This document shows, in pieces, positions 45,756 through 56,497 of a stretch of DNA of 64,000 nt. Within the stretch, counting starts at the first letter, position 1; each line of letters opens with the position of its first letter. A program made the translations under genes and the position numbers. Where the stretch lies: NCBI GenBank assembly GCA_022478985.1, contig JAKSZP010009238.1:62001-126000 (forward strand), read 5' to 3'. Origin of the DNA: Massospora cicadina. Taxonomy: Eukaryota > Entomophthoromycota > Entomophthoromycetes > Entomophthorales > Entomophthoraceae. The notes under the pieces were generated by a model. That model was not told where the DNA came from and did no database searches. It saw nothing but the letters and a program-made list of their open reading frames with translations.

Positions 45756-46930
45756 CATTGAACCAGGGATTCCACACAGTGAATAGATCAGATAGTTGGC
45801 ATAGATCTCACCAGCGGACGCGGGGAGCCTGCACTCCCCCAACGCCACGTTCCTTCATCTCGAGGTACTTTGGGAGGAACACGTTGAACATGGTGTAGGC
45901 AAAGGAAGTAAGTGTCCAAATCACCCAGACAAGTAGCGTTGTCTTGAAGTATCGTGGTTGAAATAGCGGCCCAACGTAGGCTTTCCAGCCCGGCCTTTAA
46001 CTGTTCCTCGACTTCGGGGATCGGCTCTACAGGAAATATCTCGGGACTAGCTGAGCCATAATAGGAAGGGGTAGGCGATTGAATATCACCCAAGCTAACC
46101 GATAGGCGGGACCCATTGATTCTCACAATACGACGCAGCACGAGCACTACATCGTCGGGGCGATTGGGCCATGAGGAATTTAGGCGACTCGGGAAGCTTA
46201 AAGAGCACCACCCTCGCAACCACCATAAGAAGATTAAGAAACCCCAACGCCAAAAGCAGATAACGCCAACCATTGTTTTCAGTCTCGACGTCACAGGAAG
46301 TAGGCCCCAAGAACTGGGAAGGTACAAGCCCCATTAGCCCGGGGCAGCTATTTTGGGGAAGGATCACCCACGCCAGGAGGGAGGAGAGCACCGCTCCGAG
46401 CGAAAAGAAAACCGGAGAGGAGCGTCAGCAAGTGTTGGGACTCCCGAGGGATAAATTAAGAAGAGGGCACCGTCGACTGGCATATTGCCCCCAACCCCAA
46501 ACCCGAGAGAAAAAAGGCACAGGCACAGCGACGAAAAGCTTGGGGCTACCGACGACAGGAGGCCAAAAACGCGGCCACCGCCAGCGTCCAATTGAAGGCG
46601 CTCTGCCTTCCATTCGCGTCCGAGAAAATCCCCAGAACAGAGAACCAACCATCATCCCTAAAAATATGGAGCTGGAGAGAAGCCCTATGAGAGAATTTGG
46701 CACTTGAAAGTGCTGCTGGACCCGGGGGAGAATCACGGCAACGCACTGGAGCCACATGTTATCCGCTAGCCATCCGAGCCCACATAGTAGAAGCATCTGC
46801 TTTTGAAACTTCCCAAACCCGATCCTAGAAATCATAGATCCTAAAGATACGATCTTTTGAGCCTTCGAAGAAAGATCCTCATTCACTTCAGGCGCAGATA
46901 CCTTCGATCAAGAAGGGGATCACTGGGCTG

Positions 46931-48120
46931 CTCAGAGAGACAGGGATAGCAACCGATTGTCTATGGGTTGGAGATTTAAAGCGGATTCAGATTTGTTCTG
47001 TCCCAGATGGCGGATGGCTATCAAGGTATTCAGAATTAAAATACCGGGGCAGTTTTCAACCCGGCCGAGTTTTCATCAACGGCCTGATAAATCTTGCCTA
47101 TAAAAAAGGCTTAAATAAAAACGTGCCAATTGGGCAAACATCAAAAGCAATAAAATAATCGAAGCTCAAATTTGGCCTCTATTGAAATTTTAAACGGTAT
47201 CTTGGAGTCTGAAGTAAGAAGACCGATGAAGTACGGGAAAGTAAAACGTAAAAAATGGCAACCAGGGTGGTCCTGCGTATCAAACTCGAACTGCAAAGTA
47301 AAATCCAGAAATACGTTATTTGTTACAAAAGCAAATAAAAGTTAAAAAGGGGATTCTCCAGTACCCAAAAAGAAAAGCGGAAAAGCAGAACTAAAATATA
47401 ATCCAAGGGTATACACTGGGTAATAATACAACTAAAATTACCCAATAGATGAACTATAATTGAAAAAGTTGTTAATGTTGAGGTAAGATTCTACGCCAGG
47501 TTTACTTTATACACGCGGCATAGCAGGTTATGTATAAGTCTATCCCCAGTCCAAACGTCGCGCTCCCACTTTAAGCCAATCGGATCGGTTTATCGCAGTC
47601 CCCAGGTTGGATTCGAGGCTTCCACTTTCAAAAACTTTTAGGGTTTAATCAATAAGCTTTTTAATTGGGTCAACAAGTTAAACGATCAAGTCTAATTCAT
47701 CCCTACTGAAATTGGAACGCATGCCTAATAATCACTTACTGCTAATTACAGTTTAGATTGCATTCTAATATCAAGTCCAACTTGGCATTGTATTCCATTA
47801 AAGCCTTGCATCATACTTTTTCAGATAGGTTTTCATTTAATAATTTTTAGAGATTGCATCGAGCCCATACTTATAAAATCTCTGAGTGATTTTAAGATTT
47901 GATTCTAAACGTTTCTACTTGAAAAGCACAGGGGAGGATACCCCAATGGTAGAATATGGGATAGAAATCCTCTCTCTCGCAAACATCACTTTTTAAATCA
48001 AAAGTGAACTGAAAAGAATTGAGAGAGCAACCAACTGCCAGTGCATACTGCAATTATAGAGCAGTGATCCACGGCTAATATCCAAGCGGAAGTCAATCGC
48101 CCATCTGTGCACAGCACATA
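46931..48120. other. Upstream region of the MFS gene, no gene seen
   Basis: No convincing ORF. It may hold the promoter and first exon of the MFS gene; no clear TATA box can be assigned because the start codon is unknown. Confidence 0.4.
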
Positions 48121-48123
48121 GAA

Positions 48124-51100
48124 ATGAACAACTTGCCTACAACAATATCAAATAACAATACAAAGGATGCTAAGATGGACATACCATCTAACAAACTTCC
48201 CGCTGGCCCAAGCCCCCACATGACTAATAATAGGGAAGGGCAATACAACCCATGTATATCATATAACAATTTGGTGACACAAACAACAATGAAATGCGCA
48301 AATGCATTGAAGGGTCACAGTGCCCTTGTGACTAGCGCAGATAACAGGGCTGACTCCCTAGGATCAGTGGCTGCCAACAACCAGATGACAAGAGACATCT
48401 TTGGGGAGTGAGGCCTGATGCTGAGAATAGTGGTGTCAGAAATATTCCCCATTGAACCTCAACCAGTAGAAAGGATCAGGACCTTGCAGGATAAAAAAGA
48501 TTTTGTGGAAAAACCAAAAACTGGATATAATATTGGTTGGATCCAAAACTGACTTAGATTTTATTGATAAAAATCAGCAGCTCAAAACAACAGAGTAAAG
48601 ATATAAAAGTTTTCTACTGATATGGAGAAACTTACTTAATCTTCTCAGAGTATTTGAGTAAAAAAGAGAAGTCAGAAACCAGTTCTGACAAGGCCCAGTC
48701 ATGGGGGAGATGGTCCCAGACCAACATTGATCCAGTGATCTGAGCAAATCATCAGGCATGATCCCTGATACACTATTGGGCACAATCCCCAACAAATCTA
48801 TATTGATAGAGGGGCCTAGATTGACCAAGAATTGACAGCTAATCCTGAATAGACCATCAAGAACAAACCCTGAAAATTCTAGACTATCAGAGAGGATTAG
48901 AATAGCACAAAGCCAATTGCCAAACCAATATAAACTATCAGAGACTAACCCTGATGGGGGTAAAGCTTTGTTAGGGACCAAATCTGAGGGATTGGACACT
49001 CATGAAAATTTAGCAAAAAAACTAAAAGTACTGCCAAAAGGGGCTGAAACACTGACAGTGGTCAAGTCAGTGGCCAGGGCCCCAGTAAAATATACCCTAA
49101 TTCAGTCAGACATGTTGGTGTGTCAAGGCGTGTCTACCCACAAAGTCAAACAATAGGAGGTCTTCCAGTTCCCATACTCTACAGCAACTCAGTGGGTCTC
49201 CAAAAGTATTAAACCAGCCATTGCAGCTATGTGGTGAGACCACAAGTTTTCCATCAGAGTGGCCAAATTCTGGATCAATACCTAAATCTCAATCAAGTTG
49301 GAGGTACTATTCAAAGTATCACAGGTTTGGACTGAAGATACCCTGGAATAGACAAAGATCCCCGTGGAGAACAAGGTGATTGAGACAGCAATCTGCAAAG
49401 ATTTAAAACTGGTAGGTGTGAAGGCCTGGATGGATGCCAGTATCAACCTTATAAATGTGATAGAGTATAACAAGGCAGGCATTACAGCATGATATGCCCA
49501 AGCTGTCAGGAGCTTGGGCCTCAACCCAACAGAATTAGCCAAATACACAAAACAGTTCCTGACACCTCAACTACCCTTAAATGGGCTGACACACTATTCC
49601 AGTAGACACGGCACTGGAATAGTATAATACTACATTCTCCCAGAAGAGGCACTACCATGGATCACAGCTGGGTTCAAGGCCACCAAGGCCCTACACTAGT
49701 TGTACACCTGAATCCCACCAGCCACTGCATCGGACCTGATGAAAGCAGGCTGGACAAAGGAAAAAGTGGTGGAGTGGGGACCTTTCCAGGATTGGTTTCA
49801 GAAGAGGCCATCAACTGGTCTGCCGATGGATTCACTCTGATGGAAATGAAATACTAGTTCTGAGCGGGGGCCAGTATGGATCTAGTGCATGAATGGGAGG
49901 AGCTGGGGGTGACTAAACCAATTCATGAAACCCTTAGAGGCTGACCATTCCCAATCAAAAAGTGGAAAATCTGACATGATGCTGCAATTGCTGAAGCTGC
50001 AGACTGGGACACAGAGGGGTTCACCCCTGAGTCAGCCCAACTGTGGATGGAACATGAGATTTCACCACAGGTAGCAATGGCAATGAAAGGGGTCATGACC
50101 CCAGACTTGGGCTGAAAATAGCTCAAAGCGGGGATCCACATTGAAACTATCTGGGATTGGAAGCAATCCTTCCCAGAACTGACGCTAGCAGCCCCATACA
50201 CCGCTGAAGGTTTCACCCCCTCTGAAGCATTCCAATAGAGTGAGGTGGGAGTTCTGGCAGCCATGTCATGAGTATTTACAGATGGGGGCTGAAATAGCAT
50301 CGCAGTAAGGGACTGGTGCCAATGTAGCTTAGTTATGCTGGAGGTCCTTCAAAATTACCTCCACCCAACGTGTGGCCCAGAATCCACCCTCAAGTGGTAC
50401 TGACTGGGGTTCTTGCTGACAGTTGCCCTCAAGTGGCAGAGCCTTGAGATTGGAGTGCAAATGGCTAAAAATATCAGCTGCTGAGGTATCAGCATTCATC
50501 AGATCAAAGCATTCCTCAACTGGGGGTTCAGCCTCAATGAATTGGTAAGCTGGATTTTGAAAGGGAAGACCCCCACTGAAGTACCCAAACCATGTGCAAA
50601 AACCAAATCCTACAATGCAGCAGCAGCGCATACCAATGACAACACCTGGAATGGAGCAGGGAGCCACATTGAGTACATCCATCAGTTGATCAGCAGGGGC
50701 TTTACAGACTGCCAGGCACTGAGATTGTACCTAAAGGATGCTATCTGAATCCACCTGCAGCTAGTGGAGGAGGAGGAATGGTATGACTTGATAATATTGA
50801 TTTATTAGGAACTTGACAAAGTCCTAGCTGGAGGGGACTTCAATCACCACTGGGTACTCAAATGAGGATATATAGATATAGCAATTCCAGGTGAATTAGA
50901 CCACAAGAAACTCCTCAAAATAAGCATCAAATACAAGGGGATTTATCTGCAAATGGAGCCAACCAGATATGCCAACCAAACTGCAAGGTGGTAACCTTCC
51001 AGAATCTCCCTACAGATTGTGAATGGGAGTGGGTGCATGAAGCGATCTGGACCAGATTATCATAATATGGGGAAGTACGAGAATTCTGGCAAGCTGGTGG

Positions 51101-51419
51101 CAATTAAATCGTGAAGTGCCTCCGCCCCCAGACAGTGGAAGCGCTATATGAACTGGCACCCTGTATGAAGCTGAACAAAGTTGCCCTACCCCATTTCATC
51201 CACCTGCCTAGCCTCGACAGGGTAGTATACATCAAACAGAAAGATGCCTTACAAGTGTGCCAGTTATGTTACCAGACTGGCCACACAATGGCTCAATGCC
51301 ACCACCATAAAGGTAAAACTACTCAGGAGTATAAATACGACCCTGTTGGGGGGATCACCAAGGTTGGTACCAAGACTTTCCTCCGCCCAAAATCAGAGAA
51401 TAGATTCTGTGCAACCTAA
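48124..51419 (+). pseudogene. LINE-3 ORF1: Trp-repeat protein with RRM-like region and CCHC knuckle (broken)
   Basis: The N-terminal block 48,124-48,411 is Asn/Thr/Ser-rich and probably disordered. From about 49,380 to 50,600 the frame carries a tandem helical pattern of about 12-14 residues with Trp and a GFTP-EA core: WDTEGFTPESAQLWME, APYTAEGFTPSEAFQ, LNWGFSLNELVSWILKG, LMKAGWTKEKVVEWG. Then 51,000-51,110 resembles the RRM-like part of LINE gag (EWEWVHEAIWTRLS). 51,111-51,419 is open and ends with the knuckle CQLCYQTGHTMAQC. The repeat part has stops at Trp positions (TGG to TGA or TAG). The repeat function is unknown to me; the C-terminal part should bind RNA. Confidence 0.65.
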
Positions 51420-52170
51420 AGGAGGTAGCGGACATGAAACGCCAACAACAAGAGTTGGACCTGGCACATAGAGAAGCATGGGAACAAGAAGCAGCAAAGT
51501 GGCCCAAAGTGGATGATAAGCCATTTATAAATATTAAACCCCAAATCTTACACAATGGATGAGGGAACCAACCCTGGACCAGCAGAAAAACATCCAGCCC
51601 AAGCGGAATGGATGGTCTGCAAGGAGGAAAGATGGCAGAAGGCAGACCCAAAGAAGTCTTCCAAGAAAGGATGGACGCAGGAAGCCAGCAAGTCAAAATC
51701 AAAGCCTGACAAGCTGAAAGCAAATAATAAATCAAACTTGGAAGTCATCAGCAAACAAACCTGAGGCGTCCGGTGAAAAATCAGCAGATGCAACGAAATT
51801 GGCAAAGTCAGCTGGACAATCACCGACTAAAAAATTGAGTTCTGCCACTAAATTGAATGCAGGGTTGAGAATCCAAATGACAGATGAGGGGGAATCTGCT
51901 GCTCCGCCAGCAGGGGACAAGGGGCACCCAGACCTGATCTTATCTCATCCCCACTGACCATTGATATGGAGACAGGGATGGCGACTGAATTCCTAGTAAC
52001 CATCTAACAACCAGACCTCAGTACATGACTCTGTCCAAAACCCAGACAACGCTAAACCTCATACCCATGGGTTGGGCAGCCGGAAATGAGGATAGCAACT
52101 ACAAATGCTCGGGGGATGGTGAGCATACAAACAAGGAGGAGGAAGATGCACCAAATAAAAACTAATAATA
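51420..52170 (+). other. LINE-3 inter-ORF region, charged remnant
   Basis: The frame 51,420-51,760 is rich in Lys, Glu and Gln (KRQQQELDLAHREAWEQEAA) and probably is the ORF1 C-terminus after a stop. 51,770-52,170 continues Ser/Lys-rich with stops; no domain seen. Confidence 0.45.
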
Positions 52171-52174
52171 ATAT

Positions 52175-54540
52175 TGATCTAATTTTTATTTCAGAAATGC
52201 AAGCTGGTAACTAAAAGGAAATGGTGCTGAGCTCAAACTGCGACATGAAAAACCACCTGTGGTCCCACCAAAGAGGCTACCAAGCCCTCTGGATGGACCA
52301 TGTGGCGCTTGTCGCAATGGACAAGAAAATAGACCTGGAATTTGTGGAAGAAACTCATGCTGGAAGGATCTTGATAGCAATGGCTACAAACAGAGAAACT
52401 GGCAAGAGCATATGAGTGGTAGCAGTCTATGCCCCACCAAAGCTCCACAAAAACCATAATTTTTGGGAATTTTTAGTGGAAGTGCCATCCAAAGTGACAA
52501 CTGTAATAGCAGGAGACCTGAACTGTTAGATCAATATGAGCTGGGATATGTTCCCAATGAGAGAACGTCCCAACAGATCGGCCAATAAGATGCTGGATTA
52601 CCTAGTCAAATTGGGGATGTGCCTAACAATTGACGAAGAGGATGACAACCCAGCCAACTTAACATGATGGTCATATGACGCCGTTGGATCCCCACTGTTG
52701 GGATCACGTTTGGACTACATCCTAGTGTTGTCAGATCTCAAGCTTATGACGTCCAACAGTGAGGTTAGCATAAATTCCAAAAGTGACCAAATGATTGTCC
52801 ATGTGGATATTGATCTTGATGAACCCCCAAGGAACCGCGAGTGGCAAATGGAACCAGCTATGCTGAGGGAAGGGGAATGGCGCTGAAAGTTTGATGCTGG
52901 ACTGGATCAAATAGTAGCATATCTGGACAGCCATCTGGAGTTGAACCTGCTAGAACGATGGACTCAGATTAAAGTAAAACTGAATCACGATAGCGTGAAG
53001 TTCAAAAAAGTGACCTCCTACAAGTGAACTGCCACCACAAAGCAGCTGAAGTCTAAATTAGAAAGACTGAGGCTCACCCAGCAGGACAGCGAGGACTGGT
53101 GGAGCGAGTACTGAACAACACACAGAAAGTAACAGCCCATAATGATGAAGCATGACTCAGAAAGACAGACCAATATGACTTACCGGTATCAGATCCTAGT
53201 GGGGACAATGACCAAAGAGGGCCTGAAGTACCTCAAGGAAATTAAAACCAAGGCTAGGGTACGGGAAGAGGAAACAGTGGAAAAGGGAGTATCAACAGAC
53301 CCTGAAACGATAAAGCGCAAGGTCAAGAAATTCTACAGTGATCTTTTCTGACAACAAGAAACAAGTGAATCGGTAATAAAAACACTTATTGACCTGGCCA
53401 AGCTGGCACGGTGGGCTACACACTGGAAGATGTCACCAAGCTATTTGCCAAAATCTCTATCAATGAAGTTAAGAGGGTGCTAAAGGAGTCACCAAGAATG
53501 AAAGCACCAGGCCCTGACAATATGTGTGCAGAAATATACAGCATATTCTGAAACCACATTGCACCAGAGCTCAAAGCCCTCTTTAACCACTGTTTACAAA
53601 ATGGCCATTAAATTCTGGGAGGCCAAGAGACCCAAATTATACTTTTGTACAAAAAGGGCCTCCGACGCCAACTTTGGAATTGGCATCCAATTGCACTATC
53701 AAACGCCAAATATAAACTGCTCACACGCATACTATCTAATCAACTGATGGCAACAGCACCGCGCACGCTCCATAAGGCCCAGAATGGATTTGTCAAAGGC
53801 TGTAGTATATGGGACAGCATTGGGTCAGTCTAGAGCGTGCTCCAGGATGTGAGGGATATCGATTAGGGGTGCCTTATGTTTCTTGACATGGAAAAGGCAT
53901 ATAACTGAGTAGTGTGGTTATTCCTCCACGAGGCACTAGAAGGCAGTCGAATTCCCAACACTTTTTGAGCATGATAACGACGCTGTACTCAGGCCTGGTA
54001 ATGAGGGTGATTGTCACAGATGGTGTAACTAACAAATTCCTGTCAGGAAGAGTCTCCAACAAGGTAACCCCATGTCACTGATACTCTTTAATTTTGCAGC
54101 TAACATTCTACTGGTGGCAGCGGATGAAAAACTCTGGGGTCTAGTCCGCCCTAATCAAATGCCACTGAAGATGCTAGCATTTGCTGATTATATGGTAGTA
54201 GTCATAAGCTCACCGACCAACCTCCAGGGCGCCAAGGAACAATTAAACCTCTACCAGCTAGCTTTAAATGAAAAAATCGACTTGACAAAAACCTCAGAAA
54301 TGAGGATTGGCAATCCAAACTTCAGCCCACTGACTGACACAACGCCTATCATGAACTCCCAGACAATCTGATACCTCAGGATACTATTCAACGATAAGGG
54401 ACAGGTGGTAATGAGAGACCAAATAGGAAGTATTATCAAGTTTATCGATCCAAATGGCATGTTACTGATGCTGAATTTCAAGAAAATTTCAGGTATAATT
54501 ATGTGACTAATCCAGAACCTCTCTACGAGCTAAATGGAGC
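52175..54540 (+). pseudogene. LINE-3 ORF2: endonuclease and reverse transcriptase (broken)
   Basis: Endonuclease at 52,180-52,850: LIFISEMQAG (catalytic Glu), VYAPPKL, IAGDLNC, SRLDYILV and SDQ where SDH is usual. Linker to 53,400. RT: RMKAPGPDN (53,500), YKKGLRRQ and HPIALSNAKYKLL (53,650-53,720), QNGFVKGCSIWDSIGSV (53,780), FLDMEKAYN (53,880), SLILFNFAANIL (54,075) and LAFADYMVV (54,178). The last is the FADD box with Tyr for the second Asp, which would abolish polymerase activity. Frame changes and many TGA/TAG stops. Confidence 0.8.
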
Positions 54541-54544
54541 AGAT

Positions 54545-55823
54545 GAAGAAAATTGATTACCTCGTCACCTTATTTGCCAACGCTGAGGCTCACAGCTACT
54601 CAAAAAGACTAACTGAATCATATGTTTTGGCATCAAACTTTTTCTCCTCTGCTAAGTTTATTAAAAACTCTTCAAATTCGCTTGAGCCAGTGGAGCCAAG
54701 TACCTTTACAACTGAAGCAAACGCCCCAAGAATGAGCAAGCAGAATTAGAATTTGTAAAGGAGCCTGAGGATAAATGAAATGGCTCCCCAAAATTGAGCT
54801 GTGCAAAAAAACTTGAAACCTGCTATTTGGAGTAGGTGAGTTTAATTCTGCGACTGAGCTGAAGTCTCCTACTGATAAAATCTGCTCGCTGAAAAAGATA
54901 CCTCCGCACATACCTTGCTTACCTGTGCTGAAGCTCCTCACTGTTCCCACATCAAAATAAGAACAGCTATACTGACTGCCTCAACGCCCTTTTCACCTTT
55001 CCACTCCAACACTACTCTATGTTCCAAAGATAAAATCAGAAAAGCCAAAGTGAATGCCTTTAATTTCTCTCCATTTTTTGGTACTGAAGCTTCTCAATGC
55101 GTTGCCAACAAAGTAACCAACTCAAATGCCTTAGCGCCCTTGTCATTTATCAGAACCAAAGTCCTCATTGTTATGGCAACAAGATTGGAGCCTCCAAAAC
55201 CTACTTTCGCCCTATTTCTCACCAATTATTTTTTTCAAAAATTAATTATGATTTTTTTATTTATTCAAGGCAAGCTGACCAGAAGACAGAAATTTCTGAA
55301 AGAAAGAAAGTCAAATATTGACATGAAACCTGAGCAGGGTCAACTCAGTTGTAGAAAGTTTTCCACCTCCATATTGGGACTCAGAGTTTCTGGTTATGTC
55401 ATGGGTAAGGTTTTCGTGTTAATAGACCTAATAACCACCAATAGCTTCCTTTGGCTGGCACCCCAACCAATGTGCGAAAACAGGAATTGAACATGCAACC
55501 TTCAGGTTGGTAGCTGTACGCCCTACCAACTCGCCTTCCACCCCAATAATTATAATTTCTAATAACTAATATTTTAGGTCTGGCTGCCAAGAGAAAGAAC
55601 AAATTACCTCAATCAGATCAGGCAGGTTTGAAAAAGTTACCACCTTATAGCCTTTTAATTTTAAGCAAATCTGTGCCCAAAATCTCCAGTCTCACCACTC
55701 TTTTAAACTCTTAACCCAACGCCTCTAATCATAAATTTATATCTACCTGTTGATGTCACAAACCTTCATATTTTGAATGATTTCTGTTGTCAAGATGAAC
55801 CAACCAACCAAAGGTTGCCTTTC
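54545..55823. other. Unidentified stretch between LINE-3 and E2
   Basis: A 191-codon plus frame (54,915-55,490) is open, but its sequence is low in recognisable motifs and it runs across a tRNA-like sequence, so I do not call it a gene. The region may be the remains of another repeat, possibly a tRNA-derived SINE on the minus strand. Confidence 0.4.
55472..55541 (-). tRNA. tRNA-like sequence, degenerate (tRNA pseudogene or SINE head)
   Basis: On the minus strand the 70 bases have an A-box-like GGCGAGTTGGTAGGGC and a B-box-like GTTCAATTCC at the right spacing. Six acceptor pairs can form (GTG-GAA against TTCGCAC with one bulge), and the T-stem is GCATG/CCTGT. The anticodon arm CAG-CTACCAAC-CTG has an 8-base loop, so the anticodon cannot be read safely. 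One or two bases shorter than a normal tRNA. Probably not functional. Confidence 0.4.
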
Positions 55824-56497
55824 TGTAAGTCCCGGGGAACACCCTCTGGCTGTTGATAGGGCCATTTTCCCATTCTCAGGTAAGAAGACACCGAAGAGGA
55901 TGGCAGTACCCCTCATTACTCAGGGCATCTTGCTCACATAGTAGATGAGCGCTGGGTAACAGCCCTTCTGCTTCAGATCCCACCCCCAGTACCCACACTT
56001 ACCTCAGCAGAACTGTTATGGGGAATCTGTGATATTTGCGCCAAGGTTGTTGAATTAAGATCAACAAAATTCAATTTGAGGGGTAATCTGGCTGATGCGT
56101 GGATCTCAAATGGCCAGAAAAGCATGAAGACTAAGTTATTGGTCAGAATGCCCGATGGTTCCAATTCAATTAATGGGTCAATTGAACAAACCCCCTCCCT
56201 ACCAAAGTTGTCAGGGATCATCCTCGATGGGCAGGCTATATCATCAGATGCCATTGATGAGGGCTCAAAGTCCCCCATTGATAATTCAGGCATTGCAGCC
56301 AATGTGATGCCACTGACCAAATGAACAGCCCAGCAACCAAGCGCGGGCAGGTTGGGCGCCTGAACCTGTTCCCAACCAAATGGACCCATCCCTATGTGGG
56401 GTGGCCTTGGGGAAACCCATCGCTTGTCAGGCCAAACACCATTGCACCAACCATTGGAAATATAGCCAAGCCTTGGTTTGGACGTTCAAGGTCAAAC
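55824..56497 (+). repeat. LTR of element E2, first part
   Basis: Starts TGTAAGTCCCGGGG, the reverse complement of the E-family LTR end. It reads in plus orientation up to the E1 insertion and resumes at 63,702. It encodes the same conserved block as E1 (LFPTKWTHPYVGWPWG, about 56,355-56,410). Confidence 0.85.
56493..56497. repeat. Target-site duplication of element E1, left copy (CAAAC)
   Basis: Perfect match to 63,697-63,701. Confidence 0.9.

Larger units (their letters stand above)
45297..46886 (-). pseudogene. MFS transporter gene (SV2/sugar-transporter-like) with about ten frameshifts and two introns
   Basis: The only host gene recognised. From 46,886 down: VNEDLSSKAQKIVSLG, then WLADNMWLQCVAVILPRVQ (helix 1) and IGLLSSSIFLGMMVGSLFWG (helix 2), and later LGFGVGGNMPVDGALF, a signature of fungal organic-solute/sugar MFS carriers. 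Further on come LLLALGFLNLLMVV, KLPESPKFLMA (loop 6-7), TTLLVWVIWTLTSFAYTMF, EIYANYLIYSLCGIPGSM, TPEVFDTKVRGTASGVASA and the C-terminal LLLPIETKGRAN with TAA at 45,297. About 500 codons, the usual length for 12-helix carriers at the plasma membrane or vacuole. Two introns of 34 bases. Reading it needs about ten frame changes, almost all at runs of 2-5 equal bases; no internal nonsense mutation is needed. The first ATG is unresolved: codon 46,886 is GTG and related sequence (IEGI..APE) continues to about 46,930 in another frame. Confidence 0.85.
48124..54540 (+). mobile_element. LINE-3: non-LTR retrotransposon of a second type
   Basis: Plus strand, with a very long ORF1 (48.1-51.4 kb or later) ending in an RRM-like region and CCHC knuckle, and an ORF2 with endonuclease and RT (52.17-54.5 kb). 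It differs from LINE-1/2: its ORF1 is about three times longer and carries Trp-rich repeats. Recognisable coding ends in the RT thumb near 54,540; a C-terminal zinc finger is not seen, so the 3' end is probably lost or replaced. Both ends are approximate. Almost all stops are one transition away from Trp, Gln or Arg codons. Confidence 0.75.

Noticed and set aside
46116..46707. Plus-strand ORFs opposite the MFS gene
   Set aside because: Arg/Lys/Pro-rich shadows of the MFS reading frames.
47925..48000. Second tRNA-like stretch (CCAATGGTAGAATATGGG)
   Set aside because: Only an A-box-like half; no B box or acceptor pairing found.
49850..50450. Alternative genetic code (TGA as Trp)
   Set aside because: TAG also occurs at Trp positions, and other elements have stops at Gln and Arg positions. 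Transition decay explains all of them.
54915..55490. 191-codon plus-strand ORF
   Set aside because: Long but without motif, Ser/Thr/Phe-rich, and it crosses the tRNA-like sequence on the other strand. Likely chance in AT-rich DNA.
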